A stretch of 64,000 nt of DNA from the NCBI RefSeq assembly GCF_964355755.1, contig NC_092677.1, positions 18,942,101-19,006,100 of the forward strand, written 5' to 3'. How positions within the stretch are numbered: position 1 is the first letter of the stretch; each line of letters begins with the position of its first letter. The notes beneath the pieces are model-generated. The model was not told the DNA's origin. It saw nothing but the letters and a program-made list of their open reading frames with translations, and ran no database searches. This document shows, in pieces, positions 57,601 to 64,000 of the stretch. The position numbers and the translations under genes were made by a program. The DNA comes from Antedon mediterranea. Its lineage: Eukaryota > Echinodermata > Crinoidea > Comatulida > Antedonidae.

Positions 57601-60600
57601 TTCAACCGCAATCATAATCTGCAAGCTTACGTGGCCAGTGTACATGTCGTCCGCTACGCGTTTGCCGTGGCGGAGGTGCGACTGGAATAGCACTTGCGGT
57701 TGGGGAAAGCCCTGCTTCCGGTTGCCTTGACGATTCTGGAAAGTTGTTAATAGCTTTACCATTATTTACATAGGCGACTTTTAGTCTGTCCAAACTAACA
57801 GTTTCATGTTTACCTGCGATGCTCAAAACAAAGTATTTGTCAGTTCTGTTTAAAACTTTAAATGGCCCATTGTAAGGAGACTGAAGAGGTTTCTTTACGC
57901 TATCGCAACGAACAAACACGTGAGTACATTCACGCAAATCGTCGTGGATTTGTGCGGTGCGTTGATTCGCTCGTGTTGGCACTGGTCGAATATTCTGCAT
58001 GTGTCTTTGCAATCTATGTACGTAATTCGCAGGCTCATGTGAGGCGATATCAGTAGGCGCGACAAACTGCCCCGGAAGTTTCAGGGTTGCTCCATACACC
58101 AGTTCCGATGAAGAACAGCCTAAATCAACTTTGACCGCTGTCCGGAGACCCAGAAGAACTAAAGGTAAAGTTTCACTCCACTTCTGAGGATCATCTTGAG
58201 CCTTAAGCGAAACCTTTAATTGGCGGTGAAAACGTTCAACTAATCCATTTGACATAGGATGGTAAGATGTTGTTCGAATGCGTTTTGTGCCCAACATGTT
58301 AGATAGGGCGGTGAATAGTGCCGATTCGAACTGACGACCACGGTCTGTAGTGATGGTGGATGGCGCACCGAATCTGGATACCCAAACAGTGACAAACGCT
58401 TTGGCTACAGTTTCAGCGGTAATATTGGTGATTGATATGGCCTCTGGCCATCTTGTAAAGCGATCGATACATGTAAGTAGGTAAGTATAACCATCCGATA
58501 CAGGTAGAGGTCCTACCAAGTCTATGTGGACGTGGTCGAATCTTATGTCGGGCGTCGCAAACGTACCTAATGGTGTCACAGTGTGGCGATGAACCTTATT
58601 CTTCTGGCATTTTAAACAACACTTAGCCCATGTCCGCACATCACTGTTCATACCAGGCCAAACATACCGTGAAGCGATTAATTTTAGTGAAGCTCGAATC
58701 CCTGGATGAGAAAGTGAATGCAAAGAGTCAAACACTAACCTACGCATACCTTTGGGCACGAACGGTCTATGATTACCAGTGGTGACATCGCATACAATAG
58801 TACCGCCGCTAGTCGCTATCGGTACGTCTCTCAACTTGAAAACAGACTTATGCTGATGTTCGAGCAACTCCGCATCTTTTTGCTGGTGCCTAGCCATGAC
58901 GTCATAATCAATAGAAAGCTCCGATGAAGCTGACACTGCATTCAAGTCCATACGTGACAGTGCGTCTGCTACGGTATTCTCGCTACCCTTGACGTGTCGA
59001 ATGTCCGTGGTAAACTGTGAGACGTAGTCTAAGTGACGTATCTCTCGCGGCGAATATCGATCTGCGCTGGAACGTAATGCGTGTGTTAAAGGTTTATGGT
59101 CAGTTAAGATATAAAATGTTCTAGCTTCTAGAACGTGGCGAAAATGCTTAACTGCAAGATAGGTAGCTAGTAATTCCCGTCCAAAAGTACTATATCTCCT
59201 TTCCACCGGATTTAGACGTCGGGAAAAAAATGCAAGTGGATGCCAAATCCCTGCTACCATTTGTTGCAACACACCACCTACAGCGCAATTGGACGCATCT
59301 ACCATTAAACACAATGCAGCGTCAGGATGTGGATGTTCTAGAAGAGTTGATTCGACGAGTGCATACTTGACCTTGTTGAACGATTCAATTTCCGTCGGAG
59401 ATAGTTCAATCGCCTTTTTAGGTTTACCGACAAGTAAATCAGTTAATGGATGAATCAAATCCGAACATCTAGGTATAAACCGTCTGTAGAAATTAATTAA
59501 TCCCAGAAACTCACGTAATTTACGCACAGTATCTGGTACTGGAAACTGTTCAATCGCCTCAACCTTGGAACGCAATGGCTGTATCCCAAACTCGTTAATT
59601 TGATGACCTAAAAATTGTAGTGAAGACACACCCCATACACACTTGGACGGATTAACAATGATACCAAATTCATCGAGACGTTTAAAAAGTGCCTGAAGAT
59701 GCAATTCATGTTCAGCAGTATCCATGCTGGCAATAAGTAAGTCATCAATGTAAGCATACACGAAATTCATACCCCGCAACACCTGGTCAATAAAGCGCTG
59801 AAATGACTGTGCCGCATTTCGAAGACCAAATGGCATTCTTAAGAACTCGAACATGCCAAACGGCGTAGTAATAGCGGTTTTTGAAATGTCTTTAGGATCG
59901 ACGGGTATTTGATGATATGCACGTACCAAATCTATCTTAGAAAAAATCTTGCAACCCGAGAGAGTCGCGGTAAAGTCATGAATGTGAGGGATGGGGTACA
60001 TATCTGGAACAGTCACATTATTTAACGCTCGGTAGTCCCCACATGGCCTCCAATCACCTGTTGTTCCTTTAGGCACCATGTGTAGCGGCGACGACCAGTT
60101 ACTATCTGAGGGCCGTATAATTCCTAATTGTAACATATGATCAAATTCAGCCCGTGCAATTTTCAATTTCTCAGAAGACAATCGGCGAGGTCTGGCACAA
60201 ACTGGCAACCCATTTGTATTTATCTGATGTGTAACGTTATGTTTCACGCTTCCATTACGAAAACATGGTTTGGTAATCGTTTTATATTTGTTTAATATTT
60301 CCTGAAAACGAGGATTTACTTTTGGGGTCGGAAAGACCGGACTAAGTGATGCTAGGGTACATTCTATTCCCTTGACACTGATACTAGTAGTAGCATCGAA
60401 AAGTTTACGATTTTTTAAGTCCACAATTAAACCAAAACGTCGTAAAAAGTCGGCCCCAATAATCGCATTAGGCACATCAGCAACAGTAAATATCCACCTA
60501 TACGTGCGTCGAAATCCAAAATCAACTGTTAAGGAACGCTCCCCATAAGTAGATATTGTAGATTTGTTTACTGCTTGCAATACAAAGTCAGTTTTTCGGT

Positions 60601-63600
60601 GCAACTTGTCTGTTATTGATGGAGGTAACACGCTAACCTCCGCTCCAGTGTCAACTAAGAATCTAAGTCCCGAAGTACGATCAGAAATAAAAAATAGACG
60701 ACTACCTTCACCAACGCCAGCAGCTGTCGCCGTCTCTAGTCGCTGGCTTGGTCGTTTCCCGCCTTCTGTGAGGAAAAAGAGCATGGTGAATTACATTTAT
60801 ATGCCTTGTTACCATATCGATGATGATACCAGCATAAACCATCATTAGATGTAGCAGAGGGCGAGCGTTTTCGGCTTTCACGTTGTTTACTACGGCTTCT
60901 GCCTCTGACTTGTTTCGCCAAGGAAGAAACGAGGCTAGTCAGCTTATTAACTTCAGCTCTCAATTCTCGTAATTCGTCTGACGTTGCGCGTGCACCTGTA
61001 TCCTTAATTGTCGTGGCAATAGTAGGTGGTGGTGGAGAAACTTCCAAAATTTTATCGGCCAACGCTGCCAGATCTGAAAGGTCCATATCCTCACGGGTGG
61101 ACGCTAATATCAATTGAACATTAGTAGGCAATCTTTGCACAAACAACTGTTTCAGGATGGATGTCTCTAAATCACGATCCCCCAGCAATTGGTACATCTT
61201 GCGTAGTAACTGACTAGGCTTGCGATCACCTAATTCTTCCGTTGTTAACAACTGATGAAGACGCTTTTGCTCCGACACGGATGTCCTTTTAACCAATTCC
61301 GATTTCAAATGGGTATATGGCCTCTGGTATGGAGGGCTTAGCAATAAATCCCGAACCTCCTGTGCGATATTAGGCGGCAAAGAAGCAATTATATACGAAT
61401 ACTTTGTTTCCTCAGCCGTAATTCCTCTGGTAACAAACTGAGCCTCCACTTGCGCAAACCAAATAAGTGGGTCATTCGGCCAAAATGGCGGCAATTTTAA
61501 ACTTACAGCAGCCGCCACAGGTGGTGCCTCATCCATTCTAGCGGCCATTTTGATCGGTGTAGCTCTTCCCGGAGAAGGTCTTGCCATAATTCCATTCACG
61601 TATCAAACAACGACAACTCAAAGTAATCTTGCAACAACGACGAAGAAAAAATATTTAAATATTCCAAGCACTCTCGTTAGATCACGTCGGGGTCACCACT
61701 TTAGTGAGATCCAACTTACCCACTATACTGTGTTGTGAGAGCATGCATTGGGTTCAAATATCATTAGTAACTTCTTATACTTGGCTCCGTAATTATATAC
61801 ACATAATATATTCCAATAATAATGGTTTCTTCTGTACATGTACAGGATACGCAAAGTTCCTTGTGTTAACAAACAACGGTAAGTAAAATAAATACGTCCT
61901 GCTTGTTCGACGGTCGGTAGTTGAGAGAGAGAGACAAAGAATAAAAAGGTTTGCATGCCGTTCGTTACACCTGCTAACACATATGCAAATTGCCTCTACA
62001 GGCCTATACATTTACCACAGTTAGTGCATGGACCTCTAATTTATAGGTCCATGGTTAGTGTACTACAGTATATTAACATATCCTCTATGATGATGATATA
62101 GCCACACATACTGTAGGTAACCAGCCACGGCTTTCAATTGTTGTCCTTTGTACGAATCGTCTGTGCCCCAGCTCGCGTCAACGTCAAGTTACATCCAGGG
62201 ACCAAAATGTGTTTGACTTGATCGTTGTACTTTTCTTTTGTTTAATCTCGGGCGACAATTACAACTGAATGGAAAAAACAGGTCATTTCGAGCGGCGGCA
62301 AAGTTATAACATTAAATGCACTTTATTTAAAGTTTATATAGGCCTATTAACATTGAACTTAGAATTTTGATTATAGCATTCAATTTTCTTTCAATTCTTT
62401 TGTTGATCATATTGGTTTTGTATTTTTTAAACAGCTGATTTATCCCTGGCCGATTGGGGTCGTAGAGAGATGACCCTGGCAGAGAAGGAAATGCCTGGTC
62501 TGATGGGGATGAGAAAAAGATACGGGTCTTCCAAGCCATTGAAAGGGGCGCGCATAGCTGGTTGTCTGCACATGACCATCCAAACAGCAGTGCTCATTGA
62601 GACCCTGACAGAACTTGGAGCTGAGGTAACCATTTTTTTCTTGGTACTATTGAACGATGAGTTCAATAATTTTGGAAAAATGACAATGCAAAATAAAACA
62701 TAACTTCATATCTTCATTTTACAAAATTTAACTAATCAATTAATAGTCTTTAGGCCTATAGTATTTCAACCTTGCCTACAATGCTATATGCATGTGTCCT
62801 AAAGGTGTTTATGGTTTCAAAAACTCACTTGCATCATTTCTCTTTCGCTAAAAATTGACTGATTTATGTGTAGTGGGTTGAGAGTATATTAGCAGATATT
62901 GCTTCTTCAGTAGAAAACTTATTTGTTCACCTTGACAATCTTACTCGTTTTCGACCCCTAATTATGAGTTTGTATAGTGTACGATTTACTAAACCTTATA
63001 GATAGCCTTGCAGATAGCATACATGATCCAGTGAAAGTTCATGTTGGGTTTAATAAGTTGCAGGACTTTCTGTCTAGACTAGACTAGAATGCGCCACTGG
63101 TCCTGATGCGCCACTGGTCCTGATGCGCCACTGGTCCGGATGCGCCACTGGTCCTGATGCGCCACTGGTCCTGATGCGCCACTGGTCCTGATGCGCCACT
63201 GGTCCTGATGCGCCACTGGTCCGGATGCGCCACTGGTCCGGATGCGCCACTGGTCCGGATGCGCCACTGGTCCGGATGCGCCACTGGTCCGGATGCGCCA
63301 CTGGTCCGGATGCGCCACTGGTCCGGATGCGCCACTGGTCCGGATGCGCCACGGGTCCGGATGCGCCACTGGTCCGGATGCACCACTGGTTATATTCACG
63401 CAAAATCTCTTAGATACTTATTTTCTGAAATTACATACGATAGATACGTCATGCGTGTCATAGAATACCTTCTTTCAATTTCATTTCAATTATTCAATGA
63501 TTTTTCTGTTGAAAAGTGAGGGGGGTCAATCCCCCTCCCCAGGATCTGCGCCAATGCTCTTGGAAGTGGCCCTTGCTTCAGATATCGCTAATTTGACATA

Positions 63601-63947
63601 AGACGATATAGCCGCTTGAACTTTAGGTCTACTCCATGCGATGTAATACGTTTTATCGTTTCATGTTTTTGTATTATGCAAATTTATGACAGCTAAATTA
63701 ACTATCTGTTTCCATTAGGTGCAATGGTCAAGCTCCAATATATTCTCCACCCAGGACCATGCCGCTGCCGCCATCGCAAAGACCGGTGTCCCAGTGTACG
63801 CATGGAAAGGAGAGACAGACGAAGAGTACATCTGGTGTATTGAACAAACATTGGTATTCGCAGATGGAAAACCACTGAACATGATCTTGGATGATGGTGG
63901 AGGACTTGCAAATATTGTCCATGACAAGTATCCACAGTATATTCCAG
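51660..63947 (+). CDS. AHCY: Second adenosylhomocysteinase gene, exons 1-3 (runs off the window)
   Basis: Exon 1 (51660-51681) encodes MTKTFKV and ends G|GTAAGT, exactly as exon 1 of the first gene. Exon 2 (62435-62625, 191 bases) and exon 3 (63719-63947, 229 bases) have the same lengths and phases as their counterparts at 31706 and 34160. The protein so far contains [21 protein letters not shown] and [13 protein letters not shown], so it is the same enzyme. Differences from copy 1 include R/K changes, WSSSN for WSSCN and DDGGGLAN for DDGGDLTN. Intron 1 is about 10.8 kb and contains a Ty3/Gypsy element. No stop or frameshift is seen. Exons 4-8 would lie beyond the window, so whether the gene is intact is unknown. 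Exon 1 assignment rests on family N-terminus, phase and splice consensus. Confidence 0.88.
52142..53137. mobile_element. Possible element with GGTTATCCGC ends
   Basis: GGTTATCCGC at 52142 and its reverse complement GCGGATAACC at 53128-53137 bound about 1 kb of sequence rich in ACGCGCG and GACGTCAT words. Part of it resembles the interior of 3440-4217 (ATACGAGCACGT, GCGCGC). With only 10 bp of clear inverted end, the boundaries are tentative. Confidence 0.35.
53259..53420 (+). mobile_element. hAT-like terminus and fragment
   Basis: CAGGGGCGGATCCAGGATTT at 53259 is a typical hAT-type end. It is followed by GTCGGAAATGGTACTCTC, which also occurs at 14413 inside the intact hAT-type element and near 56877. 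The other end could not be found, so this is a fragment. Confidence 0.5.
54105..54385 (+). repeat. About 60-bp tandem repeat, five units, with outlying copies
   Basis: Units of ACATTTTGAACGAAAGTATT followed by TATTTGTTGATAAGCCCAAT and a TTTTCCAGTC spacer repeat about five times. Further single copies lie near 54940-55015 and 55180-55220. AT-rich and noncoding. Confidence 0.8.
55525..55859. mobile_element. MITE-like hairpin element with AAGGCCCA ends
   Basis: The left end AAGGCCCATACACTA and the right end TAGTGTAATTGGGCCTT are inverted, and pairing resumes inside (GACGATAAAT, then AACCAAAAGAAAT, then CCAATCAAATGACGT). The 335-bp unit would fold nearly end to end. A palindromic TGACGTCA (55691-55698) lies near the centre. 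Confidence 0.7.
55860..57195. other. Intron sequence with one hAT-related fragment
   Basis: This is part of intron 1 of the second AHCY gene. GCCGGAAATGGTACTCTCGC at 56878-56897, with the following 60 bp, matches the interior of the hAT-type element at 14282-15808, so a decayed relative is present. Nothing else recognised. Confidence 0.4.
57201..57500 (-). repeat. 3' LTR of the Gypsy element
   Basis: 300 bp, starting TGTAGAGGCAATTTGC in element orientation and ending GGATCTCACTAA. Identical to 61701-62000. The outer flank carries one copy of the GGCCT target duplication. Confidence 0.93.
57602..60784 (-). CDS. pol: Gypsy Pol polyprotein (PR-RT-RNase H-IN), 1,060 aa
   Basis: This polyprotein copies and integrates the element. 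In order: aspartic protease with [13 protein letters not shown] (Asp near residue 45); reverse transcriptase with [35 protein letters not shown] and YIDD near 345; RNase H with [24 protein letters not shown] and [11 protein letters not shown]; integrase with an HHCC zinc domain ([10 protein letters not shown] to CLKCQKNK), [20 protein letters not shown] and GLVERFHR (the D, D, E triad). The C-terminus ends in a basic stretch without an obvious chromodomain. It is uninterrupted. Its frame is -1 relative to gag with a 49-base overlap, so it is probably made by -1 frameshifting. The first Met (60784) is therefore not necessarily a real start. Confidence 0.95.
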   Translation of the reverse strand: MLFFLTEGGKRPSQRLETATAAGVGEGSRLFFISDRTSGLRFLVDTGAEVSVLPPSITDKLHRKTDFVLQAVNKSTISTYGERSLTVDFGFRRTYRWIFTVADVPNAIIGADFLRRFGLIVDLKNRKLFDATTSISVKGIECTLASLSPVFPTPKVNPRFQEILNKYKTITKPCFRNGSVKHNVTHQINTNGLPVCARPRRLSSEKLKIARAEFDHMLQLGIIRPSDSNWSSPLHMVPKGTTGDWRPCGDYRALNNVTVPDMYPIPHIHDFTATLSGCKIFSKIDLVRAYHQIPVDPKDISKTAITTPFGMFEFLRMPFGLRNAAQSFQRFIDQVLRGMNFVYAYIDDLLIASMDTAEHELHLQALFKRLDEFGIIVNPSKCVWGVSSLQFLGHQINEFGIQPLRSKVEAIEQFPVPDTVRKLREFLGLINFYRRFIPRCSDLIHPLTDLLVGKPKKAIELSPTEIESFNKVKYALVESTLLEHPHPDAALCLMVDASNCAVGGVLQQMVAGIWHPLAFFSRRLNPVERRYSTFGRELLATYLAVKHFRHVLEARTFYILTDHKPLTHALRSSADRYSPREIRHLDYVSQFTTDIRHVKGSENTVADALSRMDLNAVSASSELSIDYDVMARHQQKDAELLEHQHKSVFKLRDVPIATSGGTIVCDVTTGNHRPFVPKGMRRLVFDSLHSLSHPGIRASLKLIASRYVWPGMNSDVRTWAKCCLKCQKNKVHRHTVTPLGTFATPDIRFDHVHIDLVGPLPVSDGYTYLLTCIDRFTRWPEAISITNITAETVAKAFVTVWVSRFGAPSTITTDRGRQFESALFTALSNMLGTKRIRTTSYHPMSNGLVERFHRQLKVSLKAQDDPQKWSETLPLVLLGLRTAVKVDLGCSSSELVYGATLKLPGQFVAPTDIASHEPANYVHRLQRHMQNIRPVPTRANQRTAQIHDDLRECTHVFVRCDSVKKPLQSPYNGPFKVLNRTDKYFVLSIAGKHETVSLDRLKVAYVNNGKAINNFPESSRQPEAGLSPTASAIPVAPPPRQTRSGRHVHWPRKLADYDCG
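60736..61599 (-). CDS. gag: Gypsy Gag, 287 aa
   Basis: This is the capsid and nucleocapsid precursor that packages element RNA. It starts near an Ala/Pro-rich N-terminus, then [19 protein letters not shown], the usual opening of Gypsy capsid domains. [37 protein letters not shown] and [13 protein letters not shown] follow, also typical of the Gag family of Mag-like Gypsy elements. A basic Arg/Ser/Lys segment precedes a C-terminal zinc-binding cluster, [18 protein letters not shown] (C256, H259, C269, C273), the variant knuckle common in this branch. The first Met at 61599 is the longest choice; later Met residues (MARPS, MAARM) are equally possible. It overlaps pol by 49 bases. Confidence 0.92.
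   Translation of the reverse strand: MNGIMARPSPGRATPIKMAARMDEAPPVAAAVSLKLPPFWPNDPLIWFAQVEAQFVTRGITAEETKYSYIIASLPPNIAQEVRDLLLSPPYQRPYTHLKSELVKRTSVSEQKRLHQLLTTEELGDRKPSQLLRKMYQLLGDRDLETSILKQLFVQRLPTNVQLILASTREDMDLSDLAALADKILEVSPPPPTIATTIKDTGARATSDELRELRAEVNKLTSLVSSLAKQVRGRSRSKQRESRKRSPSATSNDGLCWYHHRYGNKAYKCNSPCSFSSQKAGNDQASD
61681..61698 (-). other. Primer-binding site for tRNA-Trp
   Basis: On the element strand TGGTGACCCCGACGTGAT lies two bases inside the 5' LTR. It is exactly complementary to the 3' end of cytosolic tRNA-Trp (ATCACGTCGGGGTCA plus CCA), as I recall that conserved sequence. The same 18 bases are the known primer site of avian alpharetroviruses. Confidence 0.85.
61701..62000 (-). 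repeat. 5' LTR of the Gypsy element
   Basis: 300 bp, identical to 57201-57500. It is followed on the plus-strand side by GGCCT (62001-62005), the second copy of the target duplication. Confidence 0.93.
62230..62311 (+). repeat. 82-bp segment repeated from 42762-42843
   Basis: Same words in the same order as the copy downstream of the first AHCY gene. It lies about 120 bp upstream of exon 2 of the second AHCY gene. Confidence 0.6.
63090..63386 (+). repeat. 17-bp minisatellite in intron 2 of second AHCY
   Basis: About 17 head-to-tail copies of GCGCCACTGGTCC(T/G)GAT. The first units mostly carry CCTGAT and the later ones CCGGAT, a clean polarity along the array. Because 17 is not a multiple of three and the unit has no stop, several frames on both strands are open, producing spurious ORFs of 60-109 codons. 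Confidence 0.95.
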
Positions 63948-64000
63948 GTATATTATTTAATCAATTTTACATTTTTGACTTTTAACATTGTGTGTTCTGT

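Larger units (their letters stand above)
57201..62000 (-). mobile_element. Intact Ty3/Gypsy LTR retrotransposon, 4,800 bp
   Basis: Two LTRs of 300 bp (57201-57500 and 61701-62000) match base for base by eye. They are flanked by a 5-bp target duplication GGCCT (57196-57200 and 62001-62005). Between them on the minus strand are a tRNA-Trp primer-binding site, gag and pol. A purine-rich AGAGGGGAGC just before the 3' LTR (57503-57520 region) can serve as the polypurine tract. Domain order protease, RT, RNase H, integrase is that of Ty3/Gypsy. There is no env. Identical LTRs and open ORFs point to a recent insertion. It sits in intron 1 of the second AHCY gene, antisense to it. Confidence 0.95.

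Noticed and set aside
63074-63519. Several 60-109-codon ORFs on both strands
   Set aside because: All are shadows of the 17-bp minisatellite, which lacks stops in most frames.

Overview
This is a stretch of an intron-rich animal nuclear genome. Two strongly conserved housekeeping genes can be reconstructed exon by exon, and they sit in AT-rich sequence full of transposable elements and minisatellites. The mix of CR1/L2-like and Tx1/L1-like LINEs, a Ty3/Gypsy element primed by tRNA-Trp, tRNA-headed SINEs, many TTAA-flanked and hAT-type short elements, and tracts rich in the palindrome TAGGCCTA suggests a marine invertebrate, possibly a deuterostome such as an echinoderm. The phylum is an inference, not something the sequence proves.

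Layout. 1-3235: 3' part of a CR1/L2-like LINE with an intact endonuclease/reverse transcriptase ORF. 3.4-12.4 kb: short DNA transposons and dispersed repeats, plus at least two exons of a minus-strand multipass membrane protein resembling CPBP-type intramembrane proteases. 12.6-17.6 kb: a 32-bp minisatellite of more than 100 units, split by a hAT-type element. 20.2-26.5 kb, minus strand: the complete V-ATPase V0 subunit d gene (ATP6V0D, 7 coding exons, 350 aa). 27.9-39.9 kb, plus strand: the complete S-adenosylhomocysteine hydrolase gene (AHCY, 8 coding exons, 431 aa). The two genes are head to head, 1.35 kb apart between start codons. 40.4-41.7 kb: a SINE and a 12-unit composite VNTR. 44.1-47.9 kb: a decayed Tx1/L1-like LINE. 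47.9-51.2 kb: two inverted LTR-like copies and a short inverted-repeat element. 51.7 kb to the window end: exons 1-3 of a second, tandem AHCY copy. Its first intron has grown to about 10.8 kb and holds a young, apparently intact 4.8-kb Ty3/Gypsy retrotransposon (57201-62000, identical LTRs).

The most unusual feature is at 20555-23285. A 22-bp tandem array of about 124 units fills the last intron of ATP6V0D. Each unit is a copy of that intron's own exon/5' splice-site junction, read on the gene's strand as AACATGAG|GTATGTGT. The array begins exactly at the real donor of exon 6, so the transcript would carry more than a hundred decoy 5' splice sites with nearly the same core as the real one. 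Reading on from the real exon into the array meets a stop codon after six codons.

How the genes relate. AHCY removes S-adenosylhomocysteine in the methionine cycle. V0-d couples the V-ATPase rotor to the c-ring. The two genes share an intergenic promoter with E-boxes (CACGTG) near both starts, one of them in a near-consensus CLEAR context on the V-ATPase side. Exon boundaries were read by eye from splice consensus, frame and remembered family sequence. No alignment or database search was run.
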